Source: Nocardioides sp. LHD-245 (GTDB lineage: Bacteria > Actinomycetota > Actinomycetes > Propionibacteriales > Nocardioidaceae). Taken from it: a DNA stretch of 64,000 nt. The notes under the pieces were generated by a model. It ran no database searches, was not told the origin of the DNA, and saw only the letters and a program-made list of their open reading frames with translations. Positions 1 to 7,433 of this stretch are shown here, piece after piece. The position numbers and the translations under genes are program-made. The first letter of the stretch is position 1, and each line of letters starts with the position of its first letter. Location of the stretch: assembly GCF_030929495.1 (NCBI RefSeq), contig NZ_JAVFWN010000011.1:124001-188000 (forward strand). Direction: 5' to 3'.

Positions 1-890
1 CGCAGGCCGTCGGCGCCGCCCTTGCCGTCGCGGAGGTGGACGGCGCCGACCGCGACCTGCTTGCCGGTGCCGCGGTGCTGGATCAGCGCCTGGCAGAAGC
101 CGTGGTCACGGTCGCCGAACATGGTGAAGCGGGTGCCCTTGCTGTTCTGCTTCTTTCCGACGACGGCGTACGCGCTGGTGCGCACATAGGCGGTCTGGCT
201 GAACAGCTTGCGCTTCTTGCTCTTCTGGGTCTGGCAGGCCAGCGTGTAGCCGCGCTTCTTCATGACCTTGCCGATCCAGCGCTTCTTCTTGCCGTACTTG
301 TGGGCGAGATGGCCCTCGACGAACACCATGACGTCGGCATTGACGCGGCCGATGTCCGCGACGACCTTCTTCTGGCGCTTCTTCCACTTCCAGCCCTTGT
401 TGCAGTTCTTCTTGGCACCGCACGCGACGTTGAAGGTGGCCGCCGTCGTCGACAACGCGGTCGCCACGACGGCGCGCGAGGCCGGGGGCGTCACCTTGCA
501 GGAGCGGGGGCCGCCGTTGCCGTTGCCCCTGCCGTCGCCGTTGACGACGACAGCGAAGCAGTAGGTCGTGTTCGGGGTCAGCTGCCGGATGTCGGCGTGG
601 TTGCCGGCGATCCCGCCCAGCGTGATCCGGTGCGGGTCCTCGCCCGGGTAGGTGTCCGGTCCCGCCGTGGAGATCCAGACGTCGTACGACGAGGCGCCGG
701 CGACCGGGTCCCAGTCGAGGTTGACGGTGACGGCGCCGCCGGTCACCTGCTGGCCGGAGACCCAGGGGGCGTCGGGGGTGGCCGCGGCCCGCGCCGGCGA
801 GGCGGAGGCCAGGACCGCCAGCCCGAGGGCGAGGGCGGTGAGGAGCACGAGGGCATGACGACGTAGGGGGGTTGTCGAACTGGGAGCCAT
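1..890 (-). CDS. Secreted fibronectin type III / endonuclease-exonuclease-phosphatase family protein (3' end outside window)
   Basis: The minus-strand frame opens with ATG at 890 and runs without a stop to the window edge, giving 296 visible codons. Residues 1-36 look like a Sec signal peptide (two Arg, a long Ala/Leu stretch, then ASPARA-A). Residues about 40-135 read as one fibronectin type III domain (DWDPVAGASSYDVWIS, then TPNTTYCFAVVV). From about residue 155 a Lys-rich segment resembles the start of the EEP (DNase I-like) fold: FNVACG, DVMVFVEG with the acidic metal-ligand position, and VAVGAVHL. A secreted nuclease or phosphodiesterase is therefore likely, but the catalytic His/Asp residues lie beyond the edge, so the activity cannot be judged. 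Confidence 0.75.
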   Translation of the reverse strand, partial: MAPSSTTPLRRHALVLLTALALGLAVLASASPARAAATPDAPWVSGQQVTGGAVTVNLDWDPVAGASSYDVWISTAGPDTYPGEDPHRITLGGIAGNHADIRQLTPNTTYCFAVVVNGDGRGNGNGGPRSCKVTPPASRAVVATALSTTAATFNVACGAKKNCNKGWKWKKRQKKVVADIGRVNADVMVFVEGHLAHKYGKKKRWIGKVMKKRGYTLACQTQKSKKRKLFSQTAYVRTSAYAVVGKKQNSKGTRFTMFGDRDHGFCQALIQHRGTGKQVAVGAVHLRDGKGGADGL

Positions 891-971
891 AGATCTACCT
901 TCTCGTGAAGTGGCACCAAATGTGGAGCGAAACAAGGAATCCGGTCGCGACCGTTCTCTTCGGCACGCGCG

Positions 972-2507
972 TCACCAAGGTGAGGGTTGATAGTCCTTGA
1001 CGAAGCAGCCGTAGAGATCGTCGCCGGCCTCGCCGCGCACGATCGGGTCGTAGACCCGGGCCGCCCCGTCGACCAGGTCGAGGGGCGCGTGCCAGCCCTC
1101 GGCGGCGATCCGCAGCTTCTCGTGGTGCGGCCGCTCGTCGGTGATCCAGCCGGTGTCGACGGCGGTCATCAGGATCTTGTCGGTCTCGAACATCTCGCCC
1201 GAGGACGTGCGCGTCATCATGTTCAGCGCGGCCTTGGCCATGTTGGTGTGCGGGTGCCCGGCGCCCTTGTAGCGGCGGGAGAACTGACCCTCCATCGCCG
1301 AGACGTTGACGATATATGCGCGGCGGGCACCGTTCTGCACCGCGGCCCGCAGCGCCGGGCGCAGCCGGGAGTTGATCAGGAAGGGCGCGATCGAGTTGCA
1401 GAACTGCACCTCGAGCAGCTCCAGCGGGTCGACCTGGTCGAGGACCTGGGTCCAGGAGTTGTTGTCCTGGATGTCGGGGATGAGCCCGCCCGCGTCGACA
1501 GCCGTGCCGGCGAGGTGGGCCTCCAACGAGGCGTTGCCGGCCTTGAGCGCCAGCGCGGTGAGCGACGCGGCGTTGTGGGAGGCCAGGGCGGACTCGGCCG
1601 ACTCCCCCTCGTGGTGGGCGACGGCATGGTCGGCCAGGGCGCCGGCGATCGCCGCCGGGTGCGCCTCGGAGATCGAGTCGAACGCCACCATCTCGGGCAG
1701 CTCCCTGACTCCGAGCGCTGAGGCGGTCGGCAGCGGCGCCAGCTCGCCCTCGGTGAGGTGCGTGTAGGCGCCCGGGAGGCGTCGTACGGTCTGGCAGGCG
1801 TTGTTGATGATGATGTCGAGCGGGCCGTCGGCCGCTACGTCGTCGGTCAGCGAGATCACCTGGGTGGGGTCGCGCAGGTCGATGCCGACGATCTTGAGCC
1901 GGTGCAGCCAGTCGGCCGCGTCCTCCATCGCGGCGAACCTGCGCACGGCGTCCTTCGGGAACCGGGTGGTGATCGTGGTGTGCGCGCCGTCGCGGAGCAG
2001 GCGCAGCGCGATGTACATCCCGATCTTGGCGCGGCCGCCGGTGAGCAGCGCGCGCTTGCCCGTCAGGTCGGTGCGCTGGTCGCGCTTGGCGTGGCTCATC
2101 GCGGCGCAGCGCGGGCACAGCCAGTGGTAGAACGCGTCGACGAGGGTGAAGTCCTCCTTGCAGATGTAGCAGCCGCGCGCGGTGAGCAGCTCACCGGCGA
2201 AGGCCCCCTGCGCCGTCGAGACCAGCGGGATGCCCGCGGTCTCGTCGTCGATCCGCAACGCGGAGCCGGTCGCCGTCCGCTCGATGATCTCCTGGTCGTG
2301 CTTCTGCCGCTCCATGCGGATCTCGGCGCGCCGGGCCCGCTTGATCATCTTGTACATGTACGACGCCGCGCGCTTCACCGTGCGGATGTCGTCGTGGTCC
2401 GGGGGCAGCTGGGGCAGCTGGCCGAGGACCTTGAGCGCGATCGCGAGCTCGTCGGGGTCGATCCCGGCCAGCTGCTCGGAAGGATCGACGAAGTACGGGC
2501 TGGGCAC
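972..2507 (-). CDS. Atypical SDR-family oxidoreductase with CxxC-CxxC zinc-finger-like segment
   Basis: The protein has 511 residues, about twice a classical SDR. Residues 1-105 are helical and charged. Cys113-x2-Cys116 and Cys131-x2-Cys134 form a likely zinc knuckle. A Rossmann domain follows with TGGRAKIG (156-163, in place of TGxxxGxG) and NNAC (235-238, in place of NNAG). Roughly 100 extra residues separate NNAC from the C-terminal half. Ser403 and Lys425 match the SDR active site, but the residue four before Lys425 is Thr421, not Tyr (TNMAK); the nearest Tyr is 413. Substrate unknown. The GTG start at 2507 follows a TACGAT -10 box by 6 nt, so it looks leaderless. Confidence 0.75.
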   Translation of the reverse strand: MPSPYFVDPSEQLAGIDPDELAIALKVLGQLPQLPPDHDDIRTVKRAASYMYKMIKRARRAEIRMERQKHDQEIIERTATGSALRIDDETAGIPLVSTAQGAFAGELLTARGCYICKEDFTLVDAFYHWLCPRCAAMSHAKRDQRTDLTGKRALLTGGRAKIGMYIALRLLRDGAHTTITTRFPKDAVRRFAAMEDAADWLHRLKIVGIDLRDPTQVISLTDDVAADGPLDIIINNACQTVRRLPGAYTHLTEGELAPLPTASALGVRELPEMVAFDSISEAHPAAIAGALADHAVAHHEGESAESALASHNAASLTALALKAGNASLEAHLAGTAVDAGGLIPDIQDNNSWTQVLDQVDPLELLEVQFCNSIAPFLINSRLRPALRAAVQNGARRAYIVNVSAMEGQFSRRYKGAGHPHTNMAKAALNMMTRTSSGEMFETDKILMTAVDTGWITDERPHHEKLRIAAEGWHAPLDLVDGAARVYDPIVRGEAGDDLYGCFVKDYQPSPW

Positions 2508-2513
2508 CGGCGC

Positions 2514-2519
2514 ATCGTA
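2514..2519 (-). promoter_or_regulatory. -10 box of a leaderless promoter for the zinc-finger SDR
   Basis: TACGAT on the minus strand ends 6 nt before the GTG at 2507. No Shine-Dalgarno sequence precedes that GTG. The TANNNT-N6-start geometry is the one known from leaderless actinobacterial genes. Confidence 0.45.
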
Positions 2520-2650
2520 CGTGCGGGTCGGCCCAAGTCACGGATCAGGACCGCCACCCCACGTTGACCCCACCGTCGCGGGCTCCTAGGCTCGGCCGCG
2601 CACCACCCCCCACCGCACGACAACTGAACATCGCGCCGTTCGAACCCCGG

Positions 2651-2840
2651 CGGGAGAGTCTCCGTCCCACGAGGACGGGGCGCCGAAGGAGCAAATCTCC
2701 CCAAGAATCTCTCAGGCACCCTGACCGCCGGGACGAGGCGAACTCTGGAAAGTCGGACCGGATCCACCGGCCCGCACCCACGGTGCAAGCCGTCCGACCG
2801 GGCGGTGAAGCTCTCAGGTAGCGATGACAGAGCGGGGAGG
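2651..2840 (+). ncRNA. Tandem glycine riboswitch
   Basis: Two consecutive glycine aptamers lie directly upstream of gcvT. The first has the hallmark GGGAGAGTCT start (2652-2661), GCGCCGAAGGAGCAA (about 2680-2694) and TCTCAGGCA (about 2709-2717). A linker containing ACTCTGGAAAG (about 2742-2752) leads to the second, with GGTGCAAGCCG (2782-2792), GGCGGTGAAGCTCTCAGG (about 2801-2818) and GATGACAGAGCGGGG. In known examples glycine binding switches on the glycine-cleavage operon. The element ends about 50 nt before the gcvT start. No clear terminator or sequestering helix was identified, so the output mode is open. Confidence 0.93.
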
Positions 2841-2892
2841 CAACCCAGCCACGAGCCGGCGTACGCCGTGCTCTCCACGAGGAAGCCTCCCG

Positions 2893-4011
2893 ATGACCAC
2901 TCCCTCAGGGACCCCGCGGCTCACCCCGCTGCACCACGTCCATAGCGCCCTCGGCGCGTCGTTCACCGACTTCGCGGGCTGGCAGATGCCGGTCCGCTAC
3001 GGCTCGGAGACCGCGGAGCACCGCGCGGTCCGCACCCGGGCCGGGCTCTTCGACCTGACCCACATGGGCGAGATCGAGCTGACCGGGACCGGCGCCGGCG
3101 CGGCTCTGGACCACGCGCTGGTGAGCCGGCCGTCCGCGATCGGCGTCGGCCGGGCGCGCTACTCGATGATCTGCGCCGAGGACGGCGGGGTCATCGACGA
3201 CCTCGTCGTCTACCGGCTCGCCGAGGAGCACTTCCTGATCGTCGCGAACGCGAGCAATGTCGCCGTCGTGGCCCCGGAACTGGCCGTCCGCGCCGAGGGG
3301 TACGACGTGCAGGTCCGTGACGCGTCGGCGGACTGGGCGCTGCTCGCGGTGCAGGGCCCGGCCTCGGCCGCCATCGTCGCCGACCTGACCGACCTCGACG
3401 TCCCGTCGCTGCGGTACTACGCCATCGACGCCGGCACCCTCGCCGGGATCGACGTGCTGCTGGCCCGCACCGGCTACACGGGCGAGGACGGCTTCGAGGT
3501 CTACTGCCGGCCGGCCGACGCGGCGGCCGCCTGGGCCGCGCTGTCCGCGGCCGGCGAGCCGCACGGGCTGGTCCCGGCCGGGCTCGCCTGCCGCGACACG
3601 CTGCGCCTGGAGGCGGGGATGCCGCTCTACGGTCACGAGCTGGACCGGAAGACCACGCCCTTCGAGGCCGGCCTCGGGCGGGTCGTCGTCCTCGACAAGC
3701 CGGGGGGCTTCGTCGGCGACGCCGCCCTCGCCCGTCGCAAGGAGGAGGGCGTGCAGCGCACGCTGGTCGGGATCGTGTCGAGCGGCCGTCGCTCGCCGCG
3801 CGCCGGCTACCCGGTCCATGATCCGGCCACCGGCGCCGAGGTCGGCGTCATCACCAGCGGCGCGCCCTCCCCCTCGCTGGAGAAGCCGATCGCGATGGCC
3901 TACGTCGCGCCGGCGCTGGCCGCACCGGGCACCCGCCTCGCCGTCTCGCTGCGCGGCACCCTCGAGGACGCCGAGGTCGTCGAGCTCCCGTTCTACTCCC
4001 GCACCCGCTGA
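2893..4011 (+). CDS. gcvT: Aminomethyltransferase, glycine cleavage system T protein
   Basis: The product has 372 residues, the usual GcvT length. The T protein transfers the methylene group from the aminomethyl-dihydrolipoyl arm of GcvH to tetrahydrofolate and releases ammonia. Typical sequence includes the N-terminal HHVHSALGA and DFAGWQMPVRYG, RTRAGLFDLTHMGE, and RTGYTGEDGFE at mid-protein. An in-frame ATG at 2824 lies inside the second riboswitch aptamer (gATGACAGAGc) and cannot be the start. ATG 2893 is preceded by GAGGAAG about 9 nt upstream. gcvH follows 24 nt downstream, so the two form one riboswitch-controlled operon. gcvP is not in the window. Confidence 0.96.
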   Translation: MTTPSGTPRLTPLHHVHSALGASFTDFAGWQMPVRYGSETAEHRAVRTRAGLFDLTHMGEIELTGTGAGAALDHALVSRPSAIGVGRARYSMICAEDGGVIDDLVVYRLAEEHFLIVANASNVAVVAPELAVRAEGYDVQVRDASADWALLAVQGPASAAIVADLTDLDVPSLRYYAIDAGTLAGIDVLLARTGYTGEDGFEVYCRPADAAAAWAALSAAGEPHGLVPAGLACRDTLRLEAGMPLYGHELDRKTTPFEAGLGRVVVLDKPGGFVGDAALARRKEEGVQRTLVGIVSSGRRSPRAGYPVHDPATGAEVGVITSGAPSPSLEKPIAMAYVAPALAAPGTRLAVSLRGTLEDAEVVELPFYSRTR

Positions 4012-4035
4012 CCCACCGACCTCCAGGAGACCCCC

Positions 4036-4416
4036 ATGAGCAACCCCACGCACCTGCGCTACACCGCCGAGCACGAGTGGATCGCCGTCGACGGCGCTGG
4101 CGGCGACCTCGCCAAGGTCGGCGTCACCGCGTACGCCGCCGACGCCCTGGGCGATGTCGTCTACGTCGACCTCCCCGGGGTCGGCAGCGGCGTCACCGCC
4201 GGCGAGACCTGCGGCGAGCTCGAGTCGACCAAGTCCGTCAGCGACCTCTACGCCCCCGTGACCGGCGAGGTCGTCGAGGTGAACGGTGCGGTCGACGCCG
4301 ACCCCAGCCTGATCAACAGCGACCCGTTCGGTGAGGGCTGGCTGTTCGTCGTCAAGGTCACCGGCACCCCCGAGCTGCTCGACGCCGCCGCGTACGAAGC
4401 CCTCCTGGAGGCCTGA
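4036..4416 (+). CDS. gcvH: Glycine cleavage system H protein
   Basis: The product has 126 residues, the normal size for this lipoyl carrier that shuttles the aminomethyl group between P, T and L proteins. The N-terminal LRYTAEHEW is the family signature. The lipoylated lysine is Lys66 in LESTKSVSD. AGGAG (4023-4027) sits about 8 nt before the ATG. It is second in the riboswitch-controlled operon. The 98 nt after it hold a 12-bp palindrome (CCGACCGGTCGG, 4431-4442) and the promoter and mini-ORF of sdaA. Confidence 0.96.
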   Translation: MSNPTHLRYTAEHEWIAVDGAGGDLAKVGVTAYAADALGDVVYVDLPGVGSGVTAGETCGELESTKSVSDLYAPVTGEVVEVNGAVDADPSLINSDPFGEGWLFVVKVTGTPELLDAAAYEALLEA

Positions 4417-4477
4417 GGTGGGCGGCATGCCCGACCGGTCGGCGGCAAGCCACGGATCCAGGCTCAGGGCCTCGTTG

Positions 4478-4483
4478 TACCGT
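4478..4483 (+). promoter_or_regulatory. -10 box of internal promoter ahead of sdaA
   Basis: TACCGT is followed after 6 nt by ATG 4490, the start of a six-codon ORF. The spacing suggests a leaderless transcript separate from, or additional to, the riboswitch transcript. Confidence 0.4.
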
Positions 4484-4489
4484 CGAGTC

Positions 4490-4510
4490 ATGGACCGCAG
4501 GAGCCCGTGA
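4490..4510 (+). CDS. Six-codon leader ORF upstream of sdaA
   Basis: ATG GAC CGC AGG AGC CCG TGA encodes MDRRSP. It begins 6 nt after a TACCGT -10 box and ends 4 nt before the sdaA ATG. The sdaA ribosome-binding site (CAGGAG, about 4498-4503) lies inside it. Translation of this ORF could therefore couple to, or interfere with, sdaA initiation. It is a prediction from position only; a chance ORF this short is possible. Confidence 0.3.
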   Translation: MDRRSP

Positions 4511-4514
4511 TCTC

Positions 4515-5897
4515 ATGGCGCTGAGCGTCTTCGACCTCTACTCGATCGGCATCGGGCCGTCGTCCTCGCACACGGTCGGGCCGATGCGCGCCGCGCGCAT
4601 CTTCGCGGAGGGGCTCGCCGCCGACGGGGAGCTGCCCCGCGTGGCACGGGTCCGAGCCGAGCTGTTCGGCTCGTTGGGCGCGACCGGCCACGGCCACGGG
4701 TCCGTCAAGGCGGTCATCCTCGGCCTGGAGGGCGACGACCCGGCCACGACCGACACCTCGACGTACGACGCCCGGGTCGCGGCGATCCTCCAGCGGGAGG
4801 AGCTGGACCTGGCCGGAGACCGCCGGATCCGGTTCGTCGCCGACGACGTCGTCATGCACCGGCGCCAGTCCCTGCCCGCGCACCCCAACGGCATGGTCTT
4901 CACGGCGTACGACGACGCGGGCACCGCGGTGCGGGCGCGGACGTACTACTCGGTCGGGGGCGGCTTCGTCGTCGACGAGCACCAGGCCGGCGCGGGCCGT
5001 GTGGTCGCCGACGAGACGGTGCTGCCCTACCCCTTCAGCACGGGCGGCGAGCTGCTCGCCGTCTGCGAGCGCGAGGGCATGTCCGTGTCCGACGTGATGC
5101 TCGCCAACGAGCTGACCTGGCGCGACGACGCGGAGATCCGTGCCGGGCTGCTGGAGATCTGGCGGGTGATGGCGGCCTGTGTCGAGGAGGGCTGCCATCA
5201 CGAAGGCGTGCTGCCCGGCGGGCTGAAGGTGCCCCGCCGAGCACCCGAGCTCTACGCGAAGCTCTGTCGGACCGGGAGCGACGACCCGCTCGACGTCATC
5301 GACTGGGTCAACCTGTTCGCCCTGGCCGTCAACGAGCAGAACGCCTCCGGCGGCCGGATCGTCACGGCACCCACCAACGGCGCCGCCGGCATCGTGCCCG
5401 CGGTGCTGCACTACTGGGTGCGCTTCGCCGCAGCCGGGCGCACGCCCGAGCAGGTCGACGACGGCATCGTCCGCTTCCTGCTGACCGGCGCCGCGATTGG
5501 CATCCTGGCGAAGATGAACGCCTCGATCTCCGGCGCCGAGGTGGGCTGCCAGGGCGAGGTCGGCTCGGCCTGCGCCATGGCCGCCGGCGCGCTCGCCGAG
5601 CTCCTCGGTGGCACGCCCGCTCAGGTCGAGAACGCCGCCGAGGTCGGCATCGAGCACAACCTCGGCCTGACCTGCGACCCGGTCGGCGGCCTGGTCCAGA
5701 TCCCCTGCATCGAGCGCAACGCGATCGCGTCGGTCAAGGCGATCAACGCCGCTCGACTGGCGATCCACGGCAACGGCTCGCACAAGGTCAGCCTCGACAA
5801 GGCGCTCAAGACGATGCGCGAGACCGGTCGCGACATGAAGACGAAGTACAAGGAGACCTCGCGCGGCGGCCTCGCCGTCAACGTGATCGAGTGCTGA
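4515..5897 (+). CDS. sdaA: L-serine ammonia-lyase, single-chain iron-sulfur type
   Basis: The product has 460 residues and deaminates L-serine to pyruvate and ammonia. It has the N-terminal beta domain (SVFDLYSIGIGPSSSHT) and the C-terminal catalytic domain. Cys345, Cys387 and Cys398 (AEVGCQGEVG, LTCDPVGG, IPCIER) match the three ligands of the 4Fe-4S cluster in the family; Cys353 is also present. Placement after gcvT-gcvH fits a route in which excess glycine is converted through serine to pyruvate. The gap to gcvH is 98 nt and contains its own candidate promoter, so expression may be partly independent of the riboswitch. Confidence 0.95.
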   Translation: MALSVFDLYSIGIGPSSSHTVGPMRAARIFAEGLAADGELPRVARVRAELFGSLGATGHGHGSVKAVILGLEGDDPATTDTSTYDARVAAILQREELDLAGDRRIRFVADDVVMHRRQSLPAHPNGMVFTAYDDAGTAVRARTYYSVGGGFVVDEHQAGAGRVVADETVLPYPFSTGGELLAVCEREGMSVSDVMLANELTWRDDAEIRAGLLEIWRVMAACVEEGCHHEGVLPGGLKVPRRAPELYAKLCRTGSDDPLDVIDWVNLFALAVNEQNASGGRIVTAPTNGAAGIVPAVLHYWVRFAAAGRTPEQVDDGIVRFLLTGAAIGILAKMNASISGAEVGCQGEVGSACAMAAGALAELLGGTPAQVENAAEVGIEHNLGLTCDPVGGLVQIPCIERNAIASVKAINAARLAIHGNGSHKVSLDKALKTMRETGRDMKTKYKETSRGGLAVNVIEC

Positions 5898-5922
5898 GCA
5901 CCGGCCGGCCGCGGCATCGGGC

Positions 5923-6519
5923 TCAGAGGCCGGGGAGCACGTCCCGCACGATCGCCAGCAGAGCCTCCCTCAACAGCAGGTGCGCCTGCTCGCGGCTGAG
6001 TGTCCGCTCCCGCGACCACTCCCGGATCGCTCCCCGAGCCAGCTCGCCGAACGAGCGCACGACGGCCCGGGCCGCAGGGTCCGCCGGGTCGCCGCCGACC
6101 ATCTCCAGCACCCGGCCGGCCGCCAGGTCGTGCGCGCCGTCGAGGATCGCGCGGACCTCGGCGTCCTCCCCCACCCCCTCCGGGCCCCGCACCGTGAGAT
6201 AGGTCGCCCGCTCGGGCGTGATCGAGCCGAGGAACCAGTACACGGCCGCGTCGACCCGCTCGGTCAGCGAGCCCGTCGGCAGCGGGACGTCCTCGAGCGT
6301 CGGCAGCAGCGAGGCGCGCCGGACGACCTCCAGGTAGAGGCTCCGCTTGTCACCGAAGTAGTGATTGAGCAGGCCCCGGGCGACCCCGGCCTCGCGGGCG
6401 ATGCCGGTGGTCGACACCTCGACGTAGGGCCGCTCGGCGAAGAGCCGCTCGGCGGCCACCAGGATCTGCTCGCGCCGCTCGTCGGGGGCAAGGCGCTGGC
6501 GACGAGCGGTCTCGGTCAT
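5923..6519 (-). CDS. TetR/AcrR-family transcriptional regulator
   Basis: The product has 198 residues. The N-terminal HTH is clear at residues 12-60 (RREQILVAAERLFAE, then TGIAREAGVARGLLNHYFGDK). The C-terminal half is a ligand-binding helical domain of the usual length. The gene is divergent from an MpaB-type oxygenase and an acyl-CoA dehydrogenase. A perfect inverted repeat (TATTGGCA-CTG-TGCCAATA, 6533-6551) lies between the two starts. ATG 6519 follows a TAGGTT -10 box (6526-6531) by 6 nt, so it looks leaderless. It probably represses itself and the divergent genes in response to a lipid-like ligand; the ligand is unknown. Confidence 0.88.
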   Translation of the reverse strand: MTETARRQRLAPDERREQILVAAERLFAERPYVEVSTTGIAREAGVARGLLNHYFGDKRSLYLEVVRRASLLPTLEDVPLPTGSLTERVDAAVYWFLGSITPERATYLTVRGPEGVGEDAEVRAILDGAHDLAAGRVLEMVGGDPADPAARAVVRSFGELARGAIREWSRERTLSREQAHLLLREALLAIVRDVLPGL

Positions 6520-6525
6520 GACCCC

Positions 6526-6563
6526 AACCTACTATTGGCACTGTGCCAATAAAAGGCTACCTT
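6526..6563. promoter_or_regulatory. Divergent promoter with TetR operator
   Basis: The operator is a perfect 8-bp inverted repeat with a 3-nt spacer at 6533-6551. It is flanked by two outward -10 boxes: TAGGTT on the minus strand (6531-6526), 6 nt before the regulator ATG, and TACCTT on the plus strand (6558-6563), 6 nt before ATG 6570. A dimer bound here would block both promoters. The alternative upstream ATG of the plus-strand gene (6543) lies inside the operator, which argues against it. Confidence 0.7.
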
Positions 6564-6569
6564 GAGCCC

Positions 6570-7415
6570 ATGGCGACCAACCTCCGGGTCCGCGATCTCC
6601 CCGTCCCCGCCGGCTTCGACATGCGCGACCACGTGTCCGGCGTCGGCGCCCACCTCGCCGGCCCGGCCAACGTGATCATGCAGCTGAGCTGGCCCGGCGT
6701 CGGCTACGGCGTCATGAACAGCCGGGTGCACGACGGAGCGGCCATGCGGCGTCCCTTCAAGCGCGGCCGGACGACGTTCACCTACCTCGCCGTCGCGCTT
6801 CTCGGCACCGACGACGACCGGGCGGCCTTCCGCAAGGAGGTCAACCGCCAGCATGCGCAGGTCGTGTCCCGGCCCGACGAGAAGGTGCAGTACCGCGCGA
6901 TGGACCCGCGGCTGCAGACCTGGGTCGCCGCCTGCCTCTACTACGGCACCGTCGACATGATCGAGCGAATGCACGGCCCCCTGCCCGACGCCGAGGCGGA
7001 CGCGCTCTACGCCCACTGCGCCCGCTTCGGCACCACGCTGCAGATGCCGGCCGACGCCTGGCCCGCGGACCGGGAGGCCTTCCGGCGCTACTGGGAGGAG
7101 GCCGAGGCCGAGGTCGACATCGATCCCGCGGTCGCGTCGTACCTCATGGACCTGACCCGGCTCCGCAACTTCCCGAGGCCCTTCCGCCCGCTCGGCCCGT
7201 TCGTGGTATTCGTGACGACCGGCTTCCTGCCACCGCTGTTCCGGGAGGCGATGGGCCTGACCTGGACCGCGGGCCAGCAACGCCGCTTCGACCGGCTGCT
7301 CCGGACGGCCGGCGCGGTCGAGCGCCGCCTGCCCCGCTTCCTGCGGAACTTCCCGTTCAACCTGTGGCTCGCCGACCTGCGCCTGCGCCGCCGGTTCGGC
7401 CGCCGCCTCGTGTGA
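6570..7415 (+). CDS. Oxygenase MpaB family protein (DUF2236)
   Basis: The product has 281 residues. It reads as the MpaB/latex-clearing-protein-like family of heme-dependent or heme-like oxygenases: FDMRDHVSGVGAHLAGPANV near the N-terminus, GRTTFTYLAVALLGT, and a conserved-looking HAQV in the helical core. It was assigned by overall pattern, and the heme ligand was not confirmed. The start at 6570 is chosen because the in-frame ATG at 6543 overlaps the TetR operator and a TACCTT -10 box lies 6 nt before 6570. An acyl-CoA dehydrogenase follows 18 nt downstream in the same operon, suggesting oxidation of a fatty-acid-like or terpenoid substrate. Confidence 0.8.
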   Translation: MATNLRVRDLPVPAGFDMRDHVSGVGAHLAGPANVIMQLSWPGVGYGVMNSRVHDGAAMRRPFKRGRTTFTYLAVALLGTDDDRAAFRKEVNRQHAQVVSRPDEKVQYRAMDPRLQTWVAACLYYGTVDMIERMHGPLPDAEADALYAHCARFGTTLQMPADAWPADREAFRRYWEEAEAEVDIDPAVASYLMDLTRLRNFPRPFRPLGPFVVFVTTGFLPPLFREAMGLTWTAGQQRRFDRLLRTAGAVERRLPRFLRNFPFNLWLADLRLRRRFGRRLV

Positions 7416-7433
7416 CCCACCAGGAGCACCCCG

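Noticed and set aside
36..866. A 276-codon open frame on the plus strand at the window start
   Set aside because: The minus-strand frame from ATG 890 has a signal peptide and Fn3/EEP patterns; the plus frame is Asp/Val/Arg-rich shadow sequence.
6543..6569. ATG 6543 as start of the MpaB-type gene
   Set aside because: It lies inside the TetR operator and upstream of the -10 box that fits ATG 6570.
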